NCBI GenBank assembly: GCA_001465115.1
Contig: CP013614.1
Span: 806,001 to 870,000 of the forward strand
Length of the DNA stretch: 64,000 nucleotides
Reading direction: 5' to 3'
DNA from: Enterococcus silesiacus
GTDB lineage: Bacteria > Bacillota > Bacilli > Lactobacillales > Enterococcaceae
Every line of letters begins with the position of its first letter. Position 1 is the stretch's first letter. The notes under the pieces are model-generated. The model ran no database searches. It saw only the letters and a list, made by a program, of their open reading frames with translations, and had not been told where the DNA came from. Of the stretch, positions 27,209 to 34,400 are shown piece by piece. A program made the position numbers and the translations under genes.

Positions 27209-27307
27209 ATGAAAGAATTTATTCAATTCATTTTATTGGGACTTTTTATAAGAAAACCTAGATTACAGCGAGTCTATGTGAGAAGTGAACGACGTGACAA
27301 GTATTAA
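27209..27307 (+). CDS. Small ORF, 32 residues
   Basis: An ATG at 27209 with an AGAAGGG ribosome site begins a 32-residue frame: a short hydrophobic stretch (FIQFILLGLFI) followed by a very basic tail (RKPRLQRVYVRSERRDKY). It overlaps the start of the GNAT gene by 23 bases. It may be a small membrane peptide or a leader coupled to the acetyltransferase. No family recognised. Confidence 0.45.
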   Translation: MKEFIQFILLGLFIRKPRLQRVYVRSERRDKY

Positions 27308-27881
27308 ATGGCGGACTTTGGCAACTGATTTATTAAAAAAGAGGACTCAGGGAAACACTGAGTCCTCTTTCAATCGTAAGCCAGCAAAAAAAGTCCGACT
27401 AAATGAGAAAGTTCGCTTAATTCCTTTTGATAAAATGCGTAAAGAGTCACTGAAATGGTACCAAGATCCAGAGAGTATGCGCAATATCGTCGGAATAAAA
27501 ACCATATACAGCAAAGAACAAATTCAGCAAATGTATGAATGGCAAAATCAACACGGGCTACTTTATTATATTGAATACAATCATGGTAGCCATTGTCAAA
27601 TCATTGGGGATGTCTGGCTGGCAGAAGATGATTATGCTATTGTGATCGATCAAGCTTTTCGCAATCGTCGGATAGGCCGGATGGTCACAAAATATTTTAT
27701 TTATAAATCAAAAAAAATGAACCGTGATTTTATTACGGTAAGCGAAATTTTCAATTGGAATAAAACCTCTCAGAAAATGTTTACAAACTTAGGCTTTTAT
27801 CCTTTTAAAGAAAATAAAGACAGCTGGAGCTACCGCAGACGGCTAAAAAAAGCCCAAATTGAGAAGAAAAATTCAAAATAA
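27285..27881 (+). CDS. GNAT-family acetyltransferase
   Basis: Acetyl-CoA-dependent N-acetyltransferase (198 residues if GTG 27285 is the start). The acetyl-CoA site is in VIDQAFRNRRIGRMVTKYF (about residues 120-138). The fold begins near residue 42 (VRLIPFDKM). No ATG exists before residue 51; GTG 27285 and TTG 27318 are the options and neither has a strong ribosome site. A perfect 13-base hairpin (27338-27370) lies inside the first 30 codons, so translation or transcription may be controlled there. Substrate unknown. Confidence 0.75.
   Translation: MNDVTSIKWRTLATDLLKKRTQGNTESSFNRKPAKKVRLNEKVRLIPFDKMRKESLKWYQDPESMRNIVGIKTIYSKEQIQQMYEWQNQHGLLYYIEYNHGSHCQIIGDVWLAEDDYAIVIDQAFRNRRIGRMVTKYFIYKSKKMNRDFITVSEIFNWNKTSQKMFTNLGFYPFKENKDSWSYRRRLKKAQIEKKNSK
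27338..27370 (+). promoter_or_regulatory. Perfect hairpin inside the 5' part of the GNAT gene
   Basis: AAAGAGGACTCAG (27338-27350) pairs with CTGAGTCCTCTTT (27358-27370) over a seven-base loop. Only three T follow, so it would be a weak terminator. It could instead attenuate the gene or shield a start. Confidence 0.6.
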
Positions 27882-27905
27882 TCTTAAATTAGCCTATTTT
27901 TAGGC

Positions 27906-27935
27906 TTGACGAACAAATTCTCTTTAGTGTAAACT
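27906..27935 (+). promoter_or_regulatory. Promoter of the Trp-leader transcript
   Basis: -35 TTGACG (27906-27911) and -10 TAAACT (27930-27935) with an 18-base spacer. The transcript would begin about 25 bases before the leader-peptide ATG. Confidence 0.65.
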
Positions 27936-27967
27936 TACGTTAACAGAAAAACTAGAGGAGTGATTAC

Positions 27968-28030
27968 ATGAACCGACTATCAAAACCAATCAGCGAATTG
28001 AATAATTCATGGCAAAACTGGCGTAGATAG
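27968..28030 (+). CDS. Leader peptide with two Trp codons
   Basis: A 20-residue ORF, MNRLSKPISELNNSWQNWRR, with an AGAGGAG ribosome site 7 bases upstream and a UAG stop. Trp codons are at positions 15 and 18 (28010-28012 and 28019-28021). Trp is the rarest residue, so two in a 20-mer directly before a tryptophan-type transporter strongly suggest a sensing leader. The stop codon touches the first arm of a hairpin series. It is too short for gene callers and is likely unannotated. Confidence 0.8.
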   Translation: MNRLSKPISELNNSWQNWRR

Positions 28031-28148
28031 TTGTATGTATGATACTCTCATAGATGCAACTTTAGAAGACAAATTCTAAAATTTGTATCTATGTCGGTTT
28101 GTTCAAGATGAATTTCGACCACGTAGATGATTGATCTATGTGGTTTTT
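28030..28148 (+). promoter_or_regulatory. Five-arm attenuator, probably ribosome-mediated
   Basis: Arms: A 28030-28042, B 28048-28063, C 28079-28099, D 28117-28128, E 28134-28144. A:B pairs 12 of 13 positions and B:C pairs 14 of 15. C:D pairs 12 with one bulged base. D:E forms an 11-base stem followed by five T, a terminator. Neighbouring pairings exclude each other. A ribosome stalled on the Trp codons leaves A free, giving A:B and then the C:D antiterminator. One reaching the stop codon covers A, giving B:C and then the D:E terminator. The mechanism is inferred; the pairings are read from the sequence. Confidence 0.75.
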
Positions 28149-28153
28149 GTTAT

Positions 28154-28198
28154 AAAAACAACGACCACTCCTTTTTTAGGGTTTGTCGTTGTTTTTTT
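28154..28198 (+). terminator. Second terminator in the trp-transporter leader
   Basis: A 12-base stem (AAAAACAACGAC, 28154-28165, with GTCGTTGTTTTT, 28185-28196) over a 19-base loop, ending in a run of seven T. It lies downstream of the attenuator terminator and still upstream of the transporter. The 3' part of arm C (28093-28103) could pair with its left arm, nine pairs with a two-base bulge, so it may also be regulated. Confidence 0.8.
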
Positions 28199-28240
28199 GT
28201 CTAAATTTATTTCATTTAATGGAATGAATCAGTTTCACAT

Positions 28241-28304
28241 TATCTAGCTTTATAGGCTAACTTTTCGAGAAAAAGATAAAAATTAAATGAGCCTGTTCAG
28301 CTTT
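28241..28304. repeat. Repeat B, copy 1 (short form)
   Basis: TATCTAGCTTTATAGGCTAAC and TCGAGAAAAAGATAAAA are followed by GAGCCTGTTCAGCTTTT. The end segments are partly inverted (AGCT-N4-AGGCT against AGCCT-N4-AGCT). A longer copy of the same element lies at 57536-57650 in the pyrP-pyrB gap. It sits just before the ribosome site of trpX. Confidence 0.75.
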
Positions 28305-28323
28305 TAAATTAGGAGGAGAATAT

Positions 28324-29313
28324 ATGAAAAAAAATCGTTTATCGATCGTTGTAGCAATCATTGTCATTTTTTTAATCGGATCATTTTTTGTTGAAAAGAA
28401 GGAAGCTACTCCTGAAAAATTACCAACAGTTGGAGTGTTGCAATTTGTTAGTCATCCTGCTTTGGATAAAATATACAAGGGGATTCAAGCTGGGTTGGAA
28501 GAAGAAGGCTATGAAGATGGGAAAAATATGACGATTGCCTTTCAAAATGGTCAGGCCGATCAAAGTAAATTAGCGACCATGAGCCAGCAATTAATACAAG
28601 AAAAAAAGGCAGATGTGTTGATTGGAATTGCCACACCAGCGGCGCAAGCACTGGCAAATACGACGACAGAAATACCAATCGTTCTGGGTGCCATTACAGA
28701 TCCAGTGAGTGCAGGCTTAGTAAAAGATAATCAAGTCCCAGGAGGAAATATTACCGGGGTAAGCGATAAGTCGCCAGTAGCTGCTCAATTTGATTTATTA
28801 ACGGAAATATTACCCAAAAGTAAAAAAATTGGTATTCTCTATGCATCATCTGAAGAAAATTCTAAATTTCAAGTAGAAGAAGCAAAAAAAGCTGCTGAGA
28901 AGAAAGGCTTGATTGTAAAAACATATGTGGTTCCATCCAGTAATGAAATCGCACAAACTGTTCAGGTCATGACAAGTGAAGTTGATACTATCTATATTCC
29001 TACTGATAATACGATAGCCAATGCGATGCAAACGGTTGTCAATGAAGCCAATAAAACCAAAACACCGATTATTCCATCTGTTGATACAATGGTTGAACAA
29101 GGTGGCCTTGCTACAGTTGGGATTAATCAATTTGATTTAGGGGTTCAAACAGGGAAAATGGCAGCAGCTATTTTATCAGGACAAACCAAACCTGCAACAA
29201 CGCCAATTTATACTTTTAAAACAGGAGATATCATCATCAACCAAAAGCAAGCAGAGAAATTAGGTATTTCAATCTCAGAAAAAATTAAATCAAAAGCAAC
29301 CATTATAGAATAA
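28324..29313 (+). CDS. trpX: Tryptophan-type ABC transporter substrate-binding protein
   Basis: Extracellular binding protein (329 residues) of the COG2984/TrpX family, with an N-terminal hydrophobic anchor (about residues 6-23) and no lipobox cysteine. The family pattern VGVLQFVSHPALDKIYKGIQAGL (from about 36) and PIVLGAITDPVSAGLV is clear. First gene of a three-gene transporter operon. The tryptophan assignment is supported by the Trp-codon leader peptide upstream and by known TrpX members in streptococci; the sequence alone shows only the family. Confidence 0.82.
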   Translation: MKKNRLSIVVAIIVIFLIGSFFVEKKEATPEKLPTVGVLQFVSHPALDKIYKGIQAGLEEEGYEDGKNMTIAFQNGQADQSKLATMSQQLIQEKKADVLIGIATPAAQALANTTTEIPIVLGAITDPVSAGLVKDNQVPGGNITGVSDKSPVAAQFDLLTEILPKSKKIGILYASSEENSKFQVEEAKKAAEKKGLIVKTYVVPSSNEIAQTVQVMTSEVDTIYIPTDNTIANAMQTVVNEANKTKTPIIPSVDTMVEQGGLATVGINQFDLGVQTGKMAAAILSGQTKPATTPIYTFKTGDIIINQKQAEKLGISISEKIKSKATIIE

Positions 29314-29340
29314 ACATAATAAACATAAGGAGAGGATCAA

Positions 29341-30228
29341 ATGATTGTTTCAGCAATTGGACAAGGAATGTTATGGGCAATACTAGGATTAGGAATTTTC
29401 ATGACCTATCGTATTTTAAATTTTCCAGATATGACGACAGAAGGTTCGTTTCCGCTAGGGGGAGCAGTTTGTGTTACAGCGATCACATCTGGAATTCATC
29501 CGATTTTAGCAACACTATTGGGCGTTTTGGCAGGTATGTGCGCTGGTTTGGTGACAGGCTTACTATTTACAAAAGGAAAGATTCCAGTTATTTTAGCTGG
29601 TATTTTAGTAATGTCGGGTTTGAATTCGGTCATTCTTTATGTGATGCAGACACCAAATTTATCTTTATTGAATCAACCAAAAATTCAGGATTTCTTTTTG
29701 CAACTAAATTTACCCAATTATTATGACATAATCTTTTTGGGCGTGATTGTTTTGACAATCATCATTAGTTTACTATTGTTTTTCTTCAATACAAACTTAG
29801 GACAAGCATACATCGCAACGGGCGATAACGAGCATATGGCTCGTTCGATCGGTATAAAAACAGATTCTATGAAGATACTAGGATTAACGTTATCAAATGG
29901 TGTGATTGCGTTATCTGGAGCGCTTATTGCTCAAAATGATGGGTATGCAGATGTAAATAAAGGAACCGGTGTGATCGTTATCGGACTCGCATCAATCATC
30001 ATAGGAGAAGTACTTTTTGGTGAATTAACTTTTGCTGAACGTTTAGTGGCTGTCGTTGTAGGCAGTATTATTTATCAATTATTGATTTTATTTGTTATCA
30101 AACTTGGCTTTGATACAACCTATCTAAAAATCTTCTCTGCCGTAATATTAGCTGCTTGCTTAATGATTCCGCAGCTGAAAAAAGCCTTGAATCTGCATTT
30201 CTTACCACAAAAGGAGGGAGACAAATGA
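29341..30228 (+). CDS. trpY: ABC transporter permease, TrpY type
   Basis: Membrane permease (295 residues, about eight or nine spans) of the COG4120 family that partners TrpX-type binding proteins. Recognisable are MTYRILNFPDMTTEGSFPLGG (about 21-41) and ATGDNEHMARSIGI (about 159-172), typical of branched-chain-like permeases. Its stop overlaps the ATPase start (ATGA), indicating coupling. Substrate follows from the operon context. Confidence 0.82.
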   Translation: MIVSAIGQGMLWAILGLGIFMTYRILNFPDMTTEGSFPLGGAVCVTAITSGIHPILATLLGVLAGMCAGLVTGLLFTKGKIPVILAGILVMSGLNSVILYVMQTPNLSLLNQPKIQDFFLQLNLPNYYDIIFLGVIVLTIIISLLLFFFNTNLGQAYIATGDNEHMARSIGIKTDSMKILGLTLSNGVIALSGALIAQNDGYADVNKGTGVIVIGLASIIIGEVLFGELTFAERLVAVVVGSIIYQLLILFVIKLGFDTTYLKIFSAVILAACLMIPQLKKALNLHFLPQKEGDK

Positions 30229-31010
30229 GTGTCGTTTTAGAACTAAAGAATGCAACAAAAAATATTGACAATGGACTGAATGAAACAAAAACGATTTTAA
30301 ATCATGTGAACCTGACAATCTCTCAAGGAGAATTTGTGACAGTACTAGGCGGCAATGGGGCTGGCAAGAGTACATTATTTAATAGTATTGCAGGAACACT
30401 ATCATTAAGTGAAGGAGACTTGTTTATCAACAATCAGAATATCACTTCTTATTCTGAAGAAAAGCGTGCCCAATTTCTCTCGCGGGTTTTCCAAGATCCC
30501 AAAATGGGTACAGCACCAAGAATGACTGTTGCTGAGAACTTACTACTAGCGCTGCATCGAGGCAAAAGACGTGGTTTTCGATTGCGCAAATTGAATGAGG
30601 AAAGAACTTTTTTTACTAAAATTTGCAGTGAAGTTGGAAACGGGCTGGAAAATCATTTAGATACACCGACTGGGAATCTTTCTGGTGGACAAAGACAAGC
30701 CTTAAGTCTATTGATGGCAACATTGACTAAGCCGGAACTGTTACTTTTGGATGAACACACCGCAGCTTTAGATCCTAAGACATCGAAACAATTGATGCAA
30801 CTGACAGATCAACGGATCAAAGAAGGACAGTTGACATGTTTAATGATCACTCATCGTATGGAGGATGCTTTGAATTATGGAAATCGTTTGATCGTTTTAC
30901 AAAAAGGACAAATCATCAAGGATTTAAAGAAAGAGGAAAAAGAAAAATTGACATTACAAGATTTACTATTGTTCTTTGAAGAAGAGGCGCAAGAGATCTC
31001 GATTGACTAA
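30225..31010 (+). CDS. trpZ: ABC transporter ATPase, TrpZ type
   Basis: ATP-binding subunit (261 residues). Walker A GGNGAGKST, Q-loop FQDPKMGTAP, signature LSGGQRQ, Walker B LLLLDEHTAALD (His in place of the usual Pro) and H-loop MITHRM are in order. ATG 30225 has AAGGAGGGAG at ideal spacing and overlaps the permease stop by four bases; the longer upstream frame is only overlap. Energises the TrpXY transporter. Confidence 0.85.
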   Translation: MSVVLELKNATKNIDNGLNETKTILNHVNLTISQGEFVTVLGGNGAGKSTLFNSIAGTLSLSEGDLFINNQNITSYSEEKRAQFLSRVFQDPKMGTAPRMTVAENLLLALHRGKRRGFRLRKLNEERTFFTKICSEVGNGLENHLDTPTGNLSGGQRQALSLLMATLTKPELLLLDEHTAALDPKTSKQLMQLTDQRIKEGQLTCLMITHRMEDALNYGNRLIVLQKGQIIKDLKKEEKEKLTLQDLLLFFEEEAQEISID

Positions 31011-31012
31011 AT

Positions 31013-31057
31013 AAAAAATCATTCAAGTACTTATAGGGCTACTTGAATGATTTTTTT
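31013..31057. terminator. Bidirectional terminator after trpZ
   Basis: A 13-base stem (AATCATTCAAGTA with TACTTGAATGATT) flanked by A and T runs lies between trpZ and the convergent ThrE-type genes. Confidence 0.9.
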
Positions 31058-31514
31058 ATTGATTTTTGATAGTAGGTTTATTTTTATCTAATATATTTTT
31101 CAATAAACGTTCCGCAATACCAGTTACCATAAAACCAGCAGCAATCGCACCGGCAGTCATGATCACTTTAATAATGAAATGTGCCCCACCAACATAATCC
31201 CCTAAAACAACACTTCTGACTGCTTGATAGGCTGGACCACCAGGGACTAGAGGAACAAGGCTAGGAATGTTAAAAATAGTCATCGGCATTTTTTTTCTAC
31301 GCGAAAAATAAATACTTAACAGACCGATGCCAATTGCACCTAGAAAATTAGCAAAAATCCCGCCAGCCTCAAGATTTTTAGTAGACCAATAAATCATCCA
31401 CCCAACAGTTCCCGTAATACCACATGCGTTTAATGCTTTTCTGGGAACATTTGTTACTAGCCCAAAAGTAACCGTACTGAGATAGCTAAATAAACAATGA
31501 ATCACAACTTCCAC
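31056..31514 (-). CDS. ThrE-type exporter, C-terminal half (DUF3815)
   Basis: Small membrane protein (152 residues, four or five spans), matching the C-terminal half of threonine/serine exporters. The motif FNIPSLVPLVPGGPAYQA (about 82-99) is the family signature. In many Firmicutes ThrE is split into two genes; the other half lies 12 bases upstream. The two together should form one exporter of threonine, serine or related small molecules such as succinate. Confidence 0.87.
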   Translation of the reverse strand: MEVVIHCLFSYLSTVTFGLVTNVPRKALNACGITGTVGWMIYWSTKNLEAGGIFANFLGAIGIGLLSIYFSRRKKMPMTIFNIPSLVPLVPGGPAYQAVRSVVLGDYVGGAHFIIKVIMTAGAIAAGFMVTGIAERLLKNILDKNKPTIKNQ

Positions 31515-31526
31515 ATTCTTTTCTCC

Positions 31527-32288
31527 TTACATAAATAGTTTAAATACAATCGCAATTCCAATGCCGATCGATCCGGCAATAAATATCGCTTCCGTTGCGC
31601 GTGCCGTGCCACTTAATAAATGCCCTGCTAAAATATCTCGGAATGAATTTGTGATAGCAACCCCTGGTACAAGTGGCATAACCGCCCCGATAATAATATT
31701 GTCAATATTGCCTGCTAAGTGGAATCTCACTGCTAAATAGGCCAATAGGCCAACCGTAAAAGCGGCCAAAAAATCATCTAAAAATTTGATATTCAGCCAT
31801 TGTTTAGTAAAATAAGCAACACTAAAACCAATCATTCCAACGAAGAAAGTCGCTAAAAAATCGTGCCAATTTCCACCAAAAATATACATCAATGTGCAGC
31901 TAACGATCCCTGCTGCAAAAATTTGTAAGGGAACAGAATAGGTTGGTGCTTCATGATTGATATTTGTCAGTTTTAGATGAAGTTCCTCCAAAGAAATTTC
32001 CTTGTCAGCAAATTTTCGTGAAAGACTATTAACAATCGCTACTTTTTCTAAATTAATACTTCGCTCAGTTACATTTTCTAATTGAGTGTAATTACTTGAA
32101 CGAAATCCCATGAACAGACCTGTTGCAGTAACATAGCTAACACTTTCCTTTTGACCAGCATTTTCGGCAATTCGATTCATCGTATCTTCTACACGATAAA
32201 CTTCAGATCCACTTTCTGTCATGATTTTTCCTGCCATTAAACAGGTATCTAAAATAAGTTGTAAATTTGAGTGTTTTTGCACTTTCAT
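31527..32288 (-). CDS. ThrE-type exporter, N-terminal half (DUF1212)
   Basis: Membrane protein (253 residues). The N-terminal about 115 residues are soluble, containing AGKIMTESGSEVYRVEDTMNRI, the DUF1212 signature with a conserved acidic pattern. Five membrane spans follow, with VMPLVPGVAITNSFRDILAG near residue 205. It pairs with the downstream half to form a split ThrE-type exporter. An AAGGAG site precedes ATG. Confidence 0.88.
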   Translation of the reverse strand: MKVQKHSNLQLILDTCLMAGKIMTESGSEVYRVEDTMNRIAENAGQKESVSYVTATGLFMGFRSSNYTQLENVTERSINLEKVAIVNSLSRKFADKEISLEELHLKLTNINHEAPTYSVPLQIFAAGIVSCTLMYIFGGNWHDFLATFFVGMIGFSVAYFTKQWLNIKFLDDFLAAFTVGLLAYLAVRFHLAGNIDNIIIGAVMPLVPGVAITNSFRDILAGHLLSGTARATEAIFIAGSIGIGIAIVFKLFM

Positions 32289-32542
32289 AAATCAAAGACT
32301 CCTTACGGTAAAATTTGCAGTAAAATCAGTGTATCATTTTTTTGAACCGTTTGAAATGGATAGAGCATTTTTAGACGGAAAAAGCATGAAGAAAAGTGTG
32401 AGTAATAGGGTTAGATTTTCCTTAAAATTATAAAAAAATACTAAAAAATTGTTGGAAACTTCACAGATACCTAAAAGATCCTTGCATTTTATACTTAAAA
32501 GTCCTATCCTTATAGATAACAAACCAAAGGGGTCTAGATATT

Positions 32543-32731
32543 ATGGATAAACAATGGTCACTTTATTCAGTAAGCAGTCTGATTTTACTTGTATTGTTAA
32601 AAAGAACCATCGATCAAGGACATTTAGGATTAAGCGCAATTTTGCTTTTTCTCTTACTGATTCAAGTGACAGGAACCGTTATCTGTGTTCATCAAAAAAG
32701 ACATAAAAAAGAAATCCCATCTTCTAAATAA
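32543..32731 (+). CDS. Small membrane protein, 62 residues
   Basis: Unrecognised short protein with two hydrophobic segments (about 8-20 and 28-48) and a basic C-terminus (QKRHKKEIPSSK). An AAGGGG site precedes ATG, with a possible promoter (TTGCAT, 17 bases, TATCCT) just upstream. Its last codons lie in the left arm of a terminator. It is likely real but has no assignable function. Confidence 0.6.
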   Translation: MDKQWSLYSVSSLILLVLLKRTIDQGHLGLSAILLFLLLIQVTGTVICVHQKRHKKEIPSSK

Positions 32732-32746
32732 GAAGTGGGATTTTTT
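32711..32746 (+). terminator. Terminator overlapping the end of the small membrane protein gene
   Basis: AAATCCCATCTTCT pairs with AGAAGTGGGATTT, followed by T residues. The left arm encodes the last codons of the ORF. Confidence 0.75.
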
Positions 32747-32756
32747 AATACGCTCT

Positions 32757-33530
32757 TTACATCAGATCAAAGTGCTTTAAGGCATGAACGATTCCGCCAT
32801 CTGTATTTTTCTTAGTGATAAAACTAGCACGTTCCTTTAATTCGTTCCGTGCATTGCCCATCGCAATTTTATTATCGCAAGCTTCAAAAAGAGCCAGATC
32901 ATTGATTCCATCACCAAATGCAAAAGTTGGAACAGTTGGTAAATCTAAGGCTTTGAAGAGATTTTTGACACCTGATCCTTTAGAAACTCCTTTTCGAACA
33001 GTATCGATAGAATACGGACCATTACGATAAAAAGTCATTTCAGGAAAATGCTTTAAATAATGCTCGTCACCATCTTCAGATAGGACTAACATCATGTTAA
33101 TGGTCTTATCTTTTAAGCTGGAGTGATCGATTACTGGGACATCTGAATGGATAAACGCATAGGCGTTCGCTAATATCTCGCTGTGACCAGAACACCAAAT
33201 TTGTTGGTCATTATAATATGAAATTTCATGTCCCAAACTTTTGACGTGCTCATACATTTTCAGACATTCATCATAGGTAAACTCATCTGAATAAACTTTT
33301 TTGCCTTCCACTTGAATAAACTGGCCATTCATAACAATTGCTGAATCAATACCGCTGTCTTTCATAATATGTTCGATTTCTACAACTGTCCGACCAGTGG
33401 CGATCATCGGTAAGACATTGTTGGCTTTCAAAGAGCTGATAGCCTTTGTTATTTCTGAGGTAATTTGTGACTTATCATTCAACAGTGTTCCATCTAAATC
33501 AAAAAAAGCAACTGCTTGTATATTTTCCAT
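32757..33530 (-). CDS. Cof-type HAD-IIB phosphatase
   Basis: Haloacid dehalogenase superfamily hydrolase (257 residues) of the Cof/YbjI type. Motif I FFDLDGTLLND (nucleophile Asp11), a Lys in motif III and motif IV FGDGINDLALFEAC are intact, and a C2-type cap lies between them. Such enzymes dephosphorylate sugar phosphates, FMN or related metabolites; the substrate cannot be read from the sequence. It is transcribed alone. Confidence 0.88.
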   Translation of the reverse strand: MENIQAVAFFDLDGTLLNDKSQITSEITKAISSLKANNVLPMIATGRTVVEIEHIMKDSGIDSAIVMNGQFIQVEGKKVYSDEFTYDECLKMYEHVKSLGHEISYYNDQQIWCSGHSEILANAYAFIHSDVPVIDHSSLKDKTINMMLVLSEDGDEHYLKHFPEMTFYRNGPYSIDTVRKGVSKGSGVKNLFKALDLPTVPTFAFGDGINDLALFEACDNKIAMGNARNELKERASFITKKNTDGGIVHALKHFDLM

Positions 33531-33680
33531 GAATTTTCAACGTCCTTTCATCTTTAATAGTATCAAAGATTGAATAAAAGACAAAGCTTTTTTGAAGAAA
33601 GGTAGAAGTTATTGGAGCTGGCTTGTTTTTAGAGTATAATATAAATGACGTTAAACTTGAAGGGAAGAGGCGAGTAACTA

Positions 33681-34400
33681 ATGAACGTATTAATGATAGA
33701 AGATAACGAATCAGTTTCAGAAATGATGCAAATGTTTTTCTTAAATGAGGGCTGGGAAGCTACATTTAAATATGATGGAAAAGAAGGATTGGATGCTTTT
33801 TTAGAAAATCCGGAAAAATGGGATATGATCACACTAGATTTGAACTTACCAACGATGGATGGTATGGCGGTGTGTCGTGAGGTTCGCAAAGTTTCCAACA
33901 CTGTTCCGATCATTATGTTGACAGCTAGAGATTCTGAAAGCGATCAAGTAATAGGATTGGAGATGGGAGCGGATGACTACGTTACAAAACCGTTTAGTCC
34001 GCTAACGCTAATTGCACGGATAAAAGCCTTGCATCGTCGTTCGGAGATCGGTGAACATGCACCGGATGGTACAAACCGTTCTGATGATCAATTTGATGTA
34101 GAGACGGACCATTTTAAAATGAACACTAAGACAAGAGAAGCGTATCTTGATAATAAACAGATTGATGGGTTAACGCCAAAAGAATTTGATTTGTTGTATA
34201 CATTAGCGAAAAAACCAAGGCAAGTATTTTCACGAGAACAATTACTTGAAATGGTTTGGGATTATCAATATTTTGGAGATGAGCGTACGGTAGATGCGCA
34301 TATTAAAAAATTACGTCAAAAAATTGAAAAAGTAGGACCGCAAGTCATTCAAACGGTTTGGGGCGTTGGGTATAAATTTGATGATTCTGGAGTCGCTTAG
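33681..34400 (+). CDS. OmpR/PhoB-family response regulator
   Basis: Two-component response regulator (239 residues). The receiver domain (1-118) has the acidic pair ED7-8, phospho-acceptor Asp53 (TLDLNLP), Thr80 (MLTARD) and Lys102 (VTKPF). The winged-helix domain (about 135-235) has LTPKEFDLLYTLAKKPRQVFSREQLLEMVW. It is immediately followed by its kinase gene with no gap. The target genes are not evident. Confidence 0.93.
   Translation: MNVLMIEDNESVSEMMQMFFLNEGWEATFKYDGKEGLDAFLENPEKWDMITLDLNLPTMDGMAVCREVRKVSNTVPIIMLTARDSESDQVIGLEMGADDYVTKPFSPLTLIARIKALHRRSEIGEHAPDGTNRSDDQFDVETDHFKMNTKTREAYLDNKQIDGLTPKEFDLLYTLAKKPRQVFSREQLLEMVWDYQYFGDERTVDAHIKKLRQKIEKVGPQVIQTVWGVGYKFDDSGVA

Noticed and set aside
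27906..28200. T-box riboswitch before trpX
   Set aside because: No GGTGGNA-type T-box sequence or AGAGAG motif is present; the Trp-codon leader peptide explains the region better.
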